Shown here one piece after another: positions 1-8,626 of a DNA stretch of 38,956 nt. The notes below the pieces were generated by a model. The model was not told the origin of the DNA. It saw only the letters and a list, made by a program, of their open reading frames with translations, and did no database searches. The stretch is from IMG/VR virus record IMGVR_UViG_3300023171_000026, positions 1-38,956 of that record; one strand, written 5' to 3'. Made by a program: the position numbers and the translations under genes. This DNA comes from a virus. The stretch's first letter is position 1, and each line of letters opens with the position of its first letter.

Positions 1-129
1 AGTCGTACCCTGCGAGGTAAACCCACGGCCACGCTCGAGACCGATTAGTTCAACCAAGATTTCTCCACTTGGATTAGAAAACTCCATTTCTGCCTGTTCA
101 GTCCACTGAAACTCGAATCGGTTCTTTGT
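1..129. repeat. Terminal overlap, left copy
   Basis: Bases 4-129 are identical to 38831-38956; with base 3 (T here, C at 38830) the match extends to 129 bases. The repeat lies inside a coding region whose reading frame runs straight across the junction, so it is best read as the k-mer overlap of a circular assembly and not a biological terminal repeat. Removing one copy gives a circle of 38,827 bp. Confidence 0.93.
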
Positions 130-1746
130 TGTAGGATAGAGACCAGTTTTAAGAACTGAAATGAAAGGCTGACCATAGTCTCCCTGAATACTTGTAGAGA
201 TTTCACTCAACCTACTGTCTCCTGTTGCTATTGCAAGCAGCTTAGGAGAGCTTGTCGTTGTCGTATATCGGAGGAATCGTTTGAAGCCTCTTGTAAATGC
301 AGTAGGAAGCCACGCTTTTCGTTCTGTGTCAAATACCATAGTTGTATTATTCGTTGTCGCCCCTACAGGAACAGAGAAGTACACCTTAGCGTCGAAGTAT
401 ACAGAACAGATACCTTGTTCCCCCATAGTTGAAATCGCTTTCACTGATGGGCGGATGTTTGCAGAGCTTTCGTCAGTCGAAAGAAGGTTCAGGAACTGAG
501 CCCTGGCGCCAAGGTTGTAGAAAGCCTGCGAGTTATAGAACATATAGTCGTTAAGAACGTTTACTACTGAACCAGGAGATGGCGTACCTCGTGAGCCAGG
601 TAATTTATAGGCGCTAGGTATGGTAACTGAGACGTCTGCGATAGTAAGAACGTCGAGCGTCATTTGTAGGACACAGCCCTGGCCGTCAGCACTTGTACAG
701 AATACTGTTGCTAGTGGCGTTCCTTTTCCGTCACGGTAGTCAATTACCTGTGTTGGGATGAACTTTCCCCCTGGCGACCAGTCTAAGTAGCCACCGTCAT
801 AGGCGCTAGAGAATGCTCCCAAAGGAGTTTGTCCAGATGTAAACCAGATACGGTAACGATTAACTGTATCGCGTACACCATACATACGTGAGCCAACGTT
901 TACTAGCTCTTTGACCTTAGGCCCTGTCGCAGTTGAGTCGGTCGGAGCAACAGTGCTTGGAACTGGGATTGCGGTTCCATCATCAATAAATACTGCTGTG
1001 GCCCCATCTACTGCTGGCACAGAGCTAAGGTAGTAGAAGTTCACGTTGTCTTCGCTGAGATATACATCCCAACGAGTCTGTGTTGGAACGGCAACGGGAG
1101 TGGTAAGCGTGACGTAGTTAGTTGTAGACCAAGCACCGCGAGACAAGTTAGAATCAACCGTTCCTGTATTAACTGGAGAGGCAACAGAGAATCCTACTGT
1201 ATTTACACGGGCAATCTTGTAGTAGTAAGGGATGCCCGAACCCGTGAGACCAGTCTCGGCAGCCGAAGGGGCCCCTGGCGTGACGAGAGTCGTGTATCGA
1301 GTAAGAACGGTCGTGCCGTTATAGAGCGTGATGTCGTCTGTACCATTTGTTAGATACAGCAGGTTGTTGTATTGGTTCATGTTCACTTCTATGCCAGAAG
1401 TCATCGTATACCCCGTACACGCGGTCCACGTCGTACCATCGTTAGTTGAGCGGTATACTGTCCCCCCCGCAACAATCACTAAATGAATCGCGCCAGCGTA
1501 GTCAAAGTATGAAAAACCATCAATTGGCTGCCCATTAGGCGCAGCTGTGCCAAAGTAGTCTACTCCAGGACGAAGTGAAGGTTGGCCATCTTCCACAAGG
1601 AAAATGTTGTCGGCCTGCTCAAGTGCATCAATTGGCAATCGAGACTTGTCAATCAAACTAATGACACCTTTCTTAAATGAGCTAAGTGTCAAGTAGTTAG
1701 GCGTTGCAAATCCCTTTGGCAAGTCGTCTTGTAGGTTCAGAGGCAT
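1..1746 (-). CDS. Tail nozzle/hub-like virion protein (N-terminal part, continues across window ends)
   Basis: An open frame starts at ATG 1746 and runs to base 1 without a stop. It continues in frame at 38827 and ends at 38564, giving one 669-aa protein. The start MPLNLQDDLPKGF follows the stop of the 299-aa adaptor gene almost directly. The sequence is beta-rich, with repeated Tyr/Thr/Gly strands and no membrane segment. Its place just after a connector-like protein is the position of the nozzle (T7 gp12-like) or hub protein in podoviruses, and large beta-propeller nozzles have this kind of composition. The function is inferred from order and composition; no catalytic motif is seen. Codon 3..1 reads ACT here but GCT in the right-hand copy. 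Confidence 0.6.
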   Translation of the reverse strand, partial: MPLNLQDDLPKGFATPNYLTLSSFKKGVISLIDKSRLPIDALEQADNIFLVEDGQPSLRPGVDYFGTAAPNGQPIDGFSYFDYAGAIHLVIVAGGTVYRSTNDGTTWTACTGYTMTSGIEVNMNQYNNLLYLTNGTDDITLYNGTTVLTRYTTLVTPGAPSAAETGLTGSGIPYYYKIARVNTVGFSVASPVNTGTVDSNLSRGAWSTTNYVTLTTPVAVPTQTRWDVYLSEDNVNFYYLSSVPAVDGATAVFIDDGTAIPVPSTVAPTDSTATGPKVKELVNVGSRMYGVRDTVNRYRIWFTSGQTPLGAFSSAYDGGYLDWSPGGKFIPTQVIDYRDGKGTPLATVFCTSADGQGCVLQMTLDVLTIADVSVTIPSAYKLPGSRGTPSPGSVVNVLNDYMFYNSQAFYNLGARAQFLNLLSTDESSANIRPSVKAISTMGEQGICSVYFDAKVYFSVPVGATTNNTTMVFDTERKAWLPTAFTRGFKRFLRYTTTTSSPKLLAIATGDSRLSEISTSIQGDYGQPFISVLKTGLYPTTKNRFEFQWTEQAEMEFSNPSGEILVELIGLERGRGFTSQGTT

Positions 1747-1748
1747 TA

Positions 1749-2648
1749 CTAGATACCCCAGGCAGTATCGCTATTATCGGTTATCGTTGGAGGATTTGCC
1801 CAAGACCCACTATTATTGTCTAGTTGCATTAACTTAATAGCATTCTCAGAGTCACGAAGAGCGCTCGAGTAGTAAGGGTTTCGAGCAGCACGGAACTGAT
1901 TCGCGAGCATACGGTGAACGATAAAGTAAGGGTTCCTCATTTCTGTCGTAGAAAGACCAGTCGTAAATAGAGTTGGAGCTTTGTAGTAATCGTACTCAAT
2001 AAACATACCCGCCAGTGCATCTTGTGGTGCAGGGTTGAGGTGAAGTTTATAGCCTCGGTAAATAATTTGATAGGTCGAAGAAGCAACCGTCTGGGTCACA
2101 CTAACCTCGAGAGTTGTGGCGTTTGTGAAAGCCGTAATTGTTGCAGACTCACCTGTATCAAACTGGAACTGCATTCCAACCATGGTCGCTGTCCAGGTTG
2201 TCCCTACACCTGTCACTGTAGTCCCCGTCTGAGAAGCAGTGCCAGCGTTATAGTAGATAGGGCTTGAGGTGAAGTATGCGTAGGTTGAGTTATCAGTTCT
2301 AAACTGAGCTTCGTGCGGCTCGATAATAGGATAGATTTGTTGGGTAGCACCAGTAGGATTTAGGACACGGATTGCCCCACCAGCCTCTTTAAAGTTAATT
2401 GGCGCATTATAAATAGACTGGCCAAGTACAATAGTCTGGTCACCAGACCCATCAGTACGGTTAGTGTCAAATAGCTCGTTCCAGTATGTGGCGTCATAGT
2501 TAGCCCAGTAATTAATAGCCTCGTTAGCAAGGCGCATGCCAACTAAATATTCGTCGTCTGTTTCTCCTGGCACATCGTAGTCTGCACGGAACTGACTGTA
2601 GTAAGCCGTGAAAATCTCTGAGTAGGTCATTGATTGTGTGTTTGCCAT
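1749..2648 (-). CDS. Head-tail connector / adaptor-like protein
   Basis: 299 aa. The N-terminal 60 residues are helical and aromatic-rich (YWANYDATYWNELF), typical of podovirus head-tail adaptors that dock on the portal. Residues about 134-195 form a beta module with the common phage pattern of a GTTW turn followed by a VGM..QF...G strand. The C-terminal part is helical again. It sits between the large internal protein and the nozzle protein, separated from the latter by two bases, matching the T7 gp11/gp12 order. The role is inferred from context and composition. The ribosome site is weak (AAGG about 12 bases upstream of ATG). Confidence 0.55.
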   Translation of the reverse strand: MANTQSMTYSEIFTAYYSQFRADYDVPGETDDEYLVGMRLANEAINYWANYDATYWNELFDTNRTDGSGDQTIVLGQSIYNAPINFKEAGGAIRVLNPTGATQQIYPIIEPHEAQFRTDNSTYAYFTSSPIYYNAGTASQTGTTVTGVGTTWTATMVGMQFQFDTGESATITAFTNATTLEVSVTQTVASSTYQIIYRGYKLHLNPAPQDALAGMFIEYDYYKAPTLFTTGLSTTEMRNPYFIVHRMLANQFRAARNPYYSSALRDSENAIKLMQLDNNSGSWANPPTITDNSDTAWGI

Positions 2649-2679
2649 GTTTGTATTTACCTTTTTCTTTAGTTTAACA

Positions 2680-5600
2680 CTATGTCAAGCTTTTCTTAAT
2701 ACTAACTTTTGGCTTACTTTTACCTTGGCTAGAGACTTTGTACTTACCAAGCTTTGCAGCAACAGCCTTGCTCTTCTGCACAGAAGGTACATCTCCTCCC
2801 GCATTGATACTGACGGCATACTTATAGGCGTCTGCGGTTGGGTTCCCGCTCTTACCACTTCCTGACTTGCTGGCTTCTTCTTCAAGAGGCTTAAGCCCGA
2901 TGGCAGCACGCTCTGAGTTAGTGAAGCCATCGCTTGACTCCCAGTATGCCAAAACATCTGGGTTTGCACGTAGGAAACGAGAGCGGTCACCTGTCCCACC
3001 TTGTAACGTATAGTAAAAGTCTAACTTAGATTGTAGCTCAGGAGTTGGTGATGGCTTCTTCGCTCCGCTGAACGTCTTAGGGTCGGTATCAGAGGCGGTG
3101 TTATCTTTCTTTATTGAGTCGTAAAAACCATTCTCTGCCTCGCGGAAGCGGTCATACCATGGTTCATCAAGGCCAAGTGAAGTAAAGAGTGAGTTGCCAT
3201 CACGGTCATAGGTCTGTTTACCAGCATTGAGCATTTTGGCTTGGCGGTAGGCAAGCACCTTCTGTAGTTGGTCGCCGTTAAGGTCAAATATAGGGTTTCC
3301 TACTTTGCCTTGTTCACGGTTCCACTGGTCAAGTTCTTTCTCTTTAGTGACAACCTCAGGGTCTGAGAGGTAGATACTTGCTTTAGTAGCGCTATCAAGG
3401 ATACCAGGCTGGTCGTTCTTCTTGTGTAGCGCATCAAAGTACTGTTTGCTCTTACTGTTTGTGAAACTAGACTTAATACTATCAAGCTTCTCGTAGTACT
3501 TAGAGGTGTCAGTCTGGCCGTAACCACCGCTCACCGTATCCTTAAAAGTTTCACCCACTGTCTTTAAAGGGTTCTGGTCTTTATTCTTAACAATCTTACC
3601 TGCTAGCCCAAACTGGCTAAGAATCTTATCGACCTGTATAGGTGAAAGATTGTTCCCTGTTAGCCCTGCAAGAAACTTAGCGGCATCGCTAGTAGACTCG
3701 TAAAACTGGTCTCTCTTAGCCTGGTCCTTCATGTCTCCCTGAATAAGGTCCTTAGGGTTAAGTGGGTCGCTCTTTGGGTCCTGCCCAACAACAATTCGCC
3801 CTGTTTCAACAAATGGGTTACTGCTTCCTCGTAGTCCGCCAGTAACAAAGTCGAAAGCATTTACAGCTACAGACCCAAGACTTGTTTGGTCCTGTGCCGC
3901 TTCCTCGTTGAGCTGGTCGTAAGTGCCGCGCCAAAGTGCCTGGTTCAGCGCTCTAAACTCAGGTGAAACTGGAACCTTGATGATGCCCGACCACTGGCCT
4001 GTTTTAGGGTCCTTAGAGGCACCAGGGAGTACGATAGTGTAGTTATTATCAAGATTGTAGGTAGACTTAGAGTCAATCTGGTCTTGGTAGTACTTCTGTC
4101 CCTCTTCGCTCATCATAGAATAAGTTGTCGCTGCTACTGCTGGGCCAACTACGCCTGCTGTAATTGTAGTGAGCGCTACACCTGGATTGCGTTTAATACC
4201 CTGCAATAGCGAGCGTGTACCTGCTATAGAGGCTGAAAAGTAAGGTAGAGCCGCGTTCATCTCCTTAGCAAGCGTCGATGCGCGGATGTAGTTAGGAAGA
4301 ACGTTATTGTACGCCCAAGCGGCTTCAGTGACAGCCTGCTCGGCAGTCTTGCCTTGTTTTAAAGCCTGTTCGTAGTAAACTGTTGCGTTCCTTTCACGTG
4401 AAACACGAGACAATAATCCACCAATCTTATCAAGTGACTCAATTGCCGTCTTAGGATGTGTAAGCCCATACCCAACCTTAGTAAATATGTTCTTTTGAGC
4501 AGCGATGGCGTCAGCAGTAAGGTTAGTCTCAATCGGAATACCTGAGAACATCGTCTGGTTTGCGCCTGCAAGGTCTAACTCGCGCCGAAGTGGATTGTCA
4601 GGGAGGAAGCCCTTTACCAAACCTTTAACGGCAGTAGGACTAAATACTGTCTTAGCTCCGTACTTTGAGTTGGCGATGCTAGGCAGGATGTCGTAAAAGA
4701 CGAACGACTTGATTGGGAAAACAACGTTTGCGAAACCCGTCCAAGCAGTCTGGAAGACACGTTGTGCAGAGATAGCCCAGTTTACTAACTGACTAGCCTT
4801 TCTTGAGTCAAGGCCCTGCATAAGCTTTGCTACATCAGGGTGAACTTCAATCTTATAAGGTTGGCCATTCTCGATGCCACTAATGACCTGCTTCCCTGTA
4901 GTAGGGTCATCTTGTAGCTGGGCGATTATGTCTTTATTGATAGTCTTAGCATCGTAAAGTTTCTGTCGTTCTGCAACTAGTTCGGCACGGCTGCGAGAGT
5001 CTTTGGTGCGTGCAATCCGTTTGTCGAGGTCAGCAATTGCAGCGTTAATCTCTTTTTGTGTACTTCTTACCTCTTTGCGGCCTTCTTTATTGCCTGCGCC
5101 AACTATTAACTTGGCGTTCTTTTCTTCACCAGATAGCACGCGCTTGGCATAAATATTTGCTGCTTCTGCCTGGTTGATTTGCTTCTCGGTTGTCTTAGCA
5201 CGATTGATAATGGCATCGAACGTATCGTCGATAGCAAGGTCACTGTTTGCTTGTAAGTCTTGTACAATACGTTGGCGTCCAATTGAGCCGAGAGAACGGC
5301 CGCTTATTTCAGGGCGTTCAAGGAACTGTGACGTAGCACGTTGAATAGAAGCGTAGTCGTCACCGTAGTACTTCTTAAGGAAGTCAGCATCTTCTTTCTT
5401 TACAATACCAGCTTTTACTGCTCTGTCAAGGTCTTTGTTAGCTTGTGCTGCAATCGTCTGACGGTTTATCACATAGTTAGGCTTCGACGCTTCTTGACTC
5501 GCCACGGCAGCTCTTAACTCGTCGTCTGAGAATTGAGGAAGGAGTTGCTTGCTTCCCTTACTGTTTTCACGAATACGTAGGTCACGACGCATAGTAAGGT

Positions 5601-6774
5601 AGTTTACAAAGTCAGAGCCACCCTTGTTGCCGCCACTCTCTTGGATAACATCGTAGACGCTTTTACCAGTTGCTTCCTTGTCTTGAAGGCGACGCACTGC
5701 TATGTTGTCTGAGTTTGCAGTCTTGTTAATTGCCTGAACTAAACTTCTGCCGTCACTTGACTTGTTGTCACTTCTTTGTGCAACACGCCACGGGTCAAAT
5801 GTGTCTGCAGCAGCATCTTTAAGCTTTACCACAGGGTTCTTTTTGTACTGCTCTCGTCCCATCTTTGCTTGTTGGCTTAATTCCGCAGAAATCTGTTTTG
5901 CGGTAACTGTAGGCCTAGAGTATGCAACCCCCCTGTCAGCTGCCTTCTCGGCACTAACTGACCCACGCTGGCTTACCGTCTTTAGTCTGCCCATGTTTAC
6001 TTCACGTACAGGCAAAGTTTTAATACCAAGTTGTCTTGCCGCCTCGTAGCGATGTTTACCATCTTCAATACCCAGGTTCCCCTTAGAGTCCCTAGCGACA
6101 ATAATTGGGTCAAGTTTCTTTCCAGACTGGATTTGCTGTTTGTACTCTTGTACTTTCAACTTATCAGGCGCACCTTTGTAAGAAGTTAATTTTGATACAG
6201 GAACACTCTTTGTGACCTGGTTCTCTGTTGCACGATATGCCGCAACGTTCTTGGCTTGCTTAACAGGACTTTGTACGAGCTTCCCCTTACCAGCTCCAAG
6301 GCCTAAGGCGCTTGTTCCCACGTCTGCAAATGCGCCTGCAATACCTAGGGCGTTCTGTGCGTTACTATTACGAAGGTCGGCTGCTGTATCTAAGCCAGTT
6401 CTCTGGCGGAGCGCGTCAGTGTTTTCATTAATTGACTTGTAAATAATATCATTGCTAACACCTTGCCTTTTTAGATTACTCTCAGCGATTGGTGCAGCGA
6501 TGGCGTTACCAATTGTAAGGGCACTACTCGCAAGCTGACCAGGGAGCGTCTTGTTGAATCGTTCCTTAGCTTGTTGTTGCCCTGCCTGAACAAGGTCTTT
6601 TCGGCCCTGTGCACCAGCAATAGCGGTGGCGCCAATATCACCTAAGTAGGCCGCAGTATTTACCCCAGTATCAACCGCACCCTTAAAAACGTTACCAACT
6701 CCCTTTGCGAACTGCCCAGCCGCCTCAGGTAAGAAGTCAAAGAAGCTCTTTTTTGGTTTAAACTGAAGAGCCAT
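2680..6774 (-). CDS. Giant internal virion / DNA ejection protein with ParB-like domain
   Basis: 1364 aa, the longest gene. Residues 188-260 look like a ParB/Srx-type domain: VPVSKLTSYKG, then DPIIVARD, then DGKHRYEAARQLG (238-250), the conserved DGxHRxxAA signature. The rest is long, helical and rich in Ala, Gln and Lys, with a hydrophobic Ala/Gly region near residue 860-900 (VALTTITAGVVGPAVAATTY). Podovirus ejection proteins (T7 gp15/gp16, P22 gp16/gp20) are similarly large, helical and encoded next to tail genes. AGGAGG lies 8 bases before ATG 6774. I infer a virion protein that enters the cell with DNA; the ParB-like fold may bind or cut DNA or hydrolyse nucleotide. Confidence 0.6.
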   Translation of the reverse strand: MALQFKPKKSFFDFLPEAAGQFAKGVGNVFKGAVDTGVNTAAYLGDIGATAIAGAQGRKDLVQAGQQQAKERFNKTLPGQLASSALTIGNAIAAPIAESNLKRQGVSNDIIYKSINENTDALRQRTGLDTAADLRNSNAQNALGIAGAFADVGTSALGLGAGKGKLVQSPVKQAKNVAAYRATENQVTKSVPVSKLTSYKGAPDKLKVQEYKQQIQSGKKLDPIIVARDSKGNLGIEDGKHRYEAARQLGIKTLPVREVNMGRLKTVSQRGSVSAEKAADRGVAYSRPTVTAKQISAELSQQAKMGREQYKKNPVVKLKDAAADTFDPWRVAQRSDNKSSDGRSLVQAINKTANSDNIAVRRLQDKEATGKSVYDVIQESGGNKGGSDFVNYLTMRRDLRIRENSKGSKQLLPQFSDDELRAAVASQEASKPNYVINRQTIAAQANKDLDRAVKAGIVKKEDADFLKKYYGDDYASIQRATSQFLERPEISGRSLGSIGRQRIVQDLQANSDLAIDDTFDAIINRAKTTEKQINQAEAANIYAKRVLSGEEKNAKLIVGAGNKEGRKEVRSTQKEINAAIADLDKRIARTKDSRSRAELVAERQKLYDAKTINKDIIAQLQDDPTTGKQVISGIENGQPYKIEVHPDVAKLMQGLDSRKASQLVNWAISAQRVFQTAWTGFANVVFPIKSFVFYDILPSIANSKYGAKTVFSPTAVKGLVKGFLPDNPLRRELDLAGANQTMFSGIPIETNLTADAIAAQKNIFTKVGYGLTHPKTAIESLDKIGGLLSRVSRERNATVYYEQALKQGKTAEQAVTEAAWAYNNVLPNYIRASTLAKEMNAALPYFSASIAGTRSLLQGIKRNPGVALTTITAGVVGPAVAATTYSMMSEEGQKYYQDQIDSKSTYNLDNNYTIVLPGASKDPKTGQWSGIIKVPVSPEFRALNQALWRGTYDQLNEEAAQDQTSLGSVAVNAFDFVTGGLRGSSNPFVETGRIVVGQDPKSDPLNPKDLIQGDMKDQAKRDQFYESTSDAAKFLAGLTGNNLSPIQVDKILSQFGLAGKIVKNKDQNPLKTVGETFKDTVSGGYGQTDTSKYYEKLDSIKSSFTNSKSKQYFDALHKKNDQPGILDSATKASIYLSDPEVVTKEKELDQWNREQGKVGNPIFDLNGDQLQKVLAYRQAKMLNAGKQTYDRDGNSLFTSLGLDEPWYDRFREAENGFYDSIKKDNTASDTDPKTFSGAKKPSPTPELQSKLDFYYTLQGGTGDRSRFLRANPDVLAYWESSDGFTNSERAAIGLKPLEEEASKSGSGKSGNPTADAYKYAVSINAGGDVPSVQKSKAVAAKLGKYKVSSQGKSKPKVSIKKSLT

Positions 6775-6786
6775 GCGGCGTACCTC

Positions 6787-7890
6787 CTAGGCTTCGTTAC
6801 GTCGGCTGTATGTAAAAATTGGTAGTTCTGATGCGAATGGCCCTGTGCCCTGTAGTTGAGCTGGTGTTTGAGCAGTGTAGCTGAAGCTTTCAGCAGGAGC
6901 CTGCCCAGCACTAAGTTGAGCGTTCGCCTTGCCACGAATGTCATCAAAGCTTGCACCCTTAATGCCCTGTACACCTTGTTGGAGTTGCCCACTGTATTTA
7001 CCAAGGACACCAAGCACCTGGTCTTTAATAGACTGTCGCTCTTGGTCGATGGCGATGCGGTCAGGAAGTGAAGCATTTGCCATCGCAGCGTCAAGTGCTG
7101 AAAGTTGGTCACGTGCGCTTGAAACGATTGAATCAACGTCTTGCTCTGTCTGAAGGCGGAACCTCTCAGGAGCTTGGGCAATATCATAGTTCAGATTGTC
7201 TTGGGTAAGAGCAATGTTTCCTTGGTTAGCAGCGTATTGGTTGCCTACTTTAGAAAGTTCGCGTTGTCCTAGTTGTGAGTACGCATTAGCAATCGCTTGT
7301 GCAGCACTAGAACTGCCTGCATTACGGTTAGCGAGTAGAGTGCCCCCTGAACGAACGCCTCGTCCAACCATGTCGTTAATGTCTCGGCTACCTTGCAACT
7401 TAGAAGCTTCATTTTCAACATTCTGACGGTCAATAGCCTGCTGTGACTGAGTAAGGTTGCGAATAGTATCGAGGACGTTCTGGTTGTAGAGTCCAGACTT
7501 AGAGTTAGCAGCATCAAGAGAACTACCATAAATGTTACTCTTTTGGTTGTTAAAACCTTGGCGAAGTGCACTTTGCTGGGCAGCAACTTGCGCCGCTTGC
7601 TGCTGGGCGAGAGTCTGCGCAGGAGCGTTTGTATTGATAGACGTCTGAGTAGAGGGATTACTCTTATCAATATTATTCATAAGGTTCTGTACTGCACTAT
7701 TATAAGCGTCGTTAGCAATCGGTGCACCAGTACTCGCACCCGTATTGAATAGACCACCTGTATTTGTTACCTGTTTTGTGCCAGTATTCGCTGTTGCACC
7801 TCCCGCAAAACCTTCAGACCAGCCCAACTCTGGTAGGTTAAGAGCGGTACCAATAGCGTCTAATGCATTTCCTATAAATCCGTTTGCCAT
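6787..7890 (-). CDS. Internal virion protein, Gln/Ala/Asn-rich coiled coil
   Basis: 367 aa. The N-terminus (MANGFIGNALDAIGTALNLP) is amphipathic. Residues 40-110 are low-complexity Asn/Thr/Gln, and from about 95 to 310 the protein is almost continuously helical with Gln-Ala heptads. No enzyme motif is visible. The composition and the place directly upstream of the giant ParB-domain protein suggest a second internal or ejection protein (T7 gp14/gp15 position). Its stop sits within the ribosome site of the next gene. AAGGA lies about 8 bases upstream of ATG 7890. Confidence 0.5.
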   Translation of the reverse strand: MANGFIGNALDAIGTALNLPELGWSEGFAGGATANTGTKQVTNTGGLFNTGASTGAPIANDAYNSAVQNLMNNIDKSNPSTQTSINTNAPAQTLAQQQAAQVAAQQSALRQGFNNQKSNIYGSSLDAANSKSGLYNQNVLDTIRNLTQSQQAIDRQNVENEASKLQGSRDINDMVGRGVRSGGTLLANRNAGSSSAAQAIANAYSQLGQRELSKVGNQYAANQGNIALTQDNLNYDIAQAPERFRLQTEQDVDSIVSSARDQLSALDAAMANASLPDRIAIDQERQSIKDQVLGVLGKYSGQLQQGVQGIKGASFDDIRGKANAQLSAGQAPAESFSYTAQTPAQLQGTGPFASELPIFTYSRRNEA

Positions 7891-7971
7891 TTTTATTTTC
7901 CTTGTGTTGTTTTTATCTACTCTATTGAAGTTATCTAATATCAGAATACCATAGATTTTACAAATACAATA

Positions 7972-8127
7972 CTAGGTAAAAAACTTGAATACTGCAGTAA
8001 AGCCCATGATAACAAGTAGCGCAATAACAGCCATTGTCAAGGCGATATTAATGAGTATGAAGACGAAGACCTTGTGTTTTGTAATCACATAGTACTTGTC
8101 AGAAGTAAACTCTTCAGGCTGCGTCAC
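7972..8127 (-). CDS. Small single-span membrane protein (51 aa)
   Basis: A GTG-started frame overlaps the end of the 170-aa gene by 14 bases (GGTGACGCAGCC is read in two frames) and ends at TAG 7972-7974. After a charged N-terminus (TQPEEFTSDKYYVITKHK) it has one long hydrophobic span, about residues 20-46, ending FKFFT. GGGAG is 9 bases before the GTG. The overlap, ribosome site and clean membrane span make it a likely real gene. Its function is unknown; a virion membrane-channel component or small holin is possible. Confidence 0.6.
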   Translation of the reverse strand: MTQPEEFTSDKYYVITKHKVFVFILINIALTMAVIALLVIMGFTAVFKFFT

Positions 8128-8626
8128 CTTTTATGACTCCCTTAACAACCGTGCCGTTGGGCGCGGCGCTATTTGTCACAGAACCAAGTAAGTTAGTCGA
8201 AAGTAAGACAAGCCCTGAGAACACCTGTTTGAAAATAACGGCTACTACTGTTTTTACATTAGGGCTTATAACTGCACCAAACGCATACTGACCAGTCTCG
8301 TCTACTGTCCTGAGCATAACCGAGTCAAGGTCAATAGCGGCGGCACGCGCTGTGCCTGTTGATGTTCTATCAGAGGTCAGATAAAACGTTGCACTACCAC
8401 TTGTCGTTGTTACACTATCAATCCACTCCAGCCGTTGAGCCGTCTTAAGTGTTCCATTAACGTATACTTTGGGAAGTTTGCCATCTACATAGGCGGTCGC
8501 TGCTTCGTAAACTGCCAGGTCCGCAGCATGCGATACCCGCATATTAGGGACTTTACTTACATCGCTTACCATAGGAAACTCGTCAGAAACTGCCGATTTT
8601 GGCAACGCATCCATATAAATAGTCAT
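8114..8626 (-). CDS. Hypothetical virion-associated protein
   Basis: 170 aa, beta-rich with Ser/Thr/Val-rich strands and no membrane segment. Its ATG overlaps the stop of the 660-aa fibre-like gene (TAATG), indicating translational coupling. The C-terminal half (residues 110-170) alternates hydrophobic residues as in a beta-sandwich. Neighbours are all structural, so it is probably a head or tail accessory protein. I do not recognise a family. Confidence 0.5.
   Translation of the reverse strand: MTIYMDALPKSAVSDEFPMVSDVSKVPNMRVSHAADLAVYEAATAYVDGKLPKVYVNGTLKTAQRLEWIDSVTTTSGSATFYLTSDRTSTGTARAAAIDLDSVMLRTVDETGQYAFGAVISPNVKTVVAVIFKQVFSGLVLLSTNLLGSVTNSAAPNGTVVKGVIKGDAA

Noticed and set aside
1-129. 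Terminal repeat as a true direct terminal repeat of the packaged DNA
   Set aside because: It lies inside one continuous gene and has the length of an assembly k-mer; a real repeat inside a coding frame is less likely.
2868-3030. Use of an altered genetic code (UGA as glycine) as in some CPR bacteria
   Set aside because: TGA, TAA and TAG all occur as clean gene ends here, with overlapping ATGA starts, and no gene needs TGA readthrough.
5990-6220. ParB domain as a plasmid partition system
   Set aside because: It is part of a 1364-aa virion-type protein and there is no ParA or centromere-like repeat.
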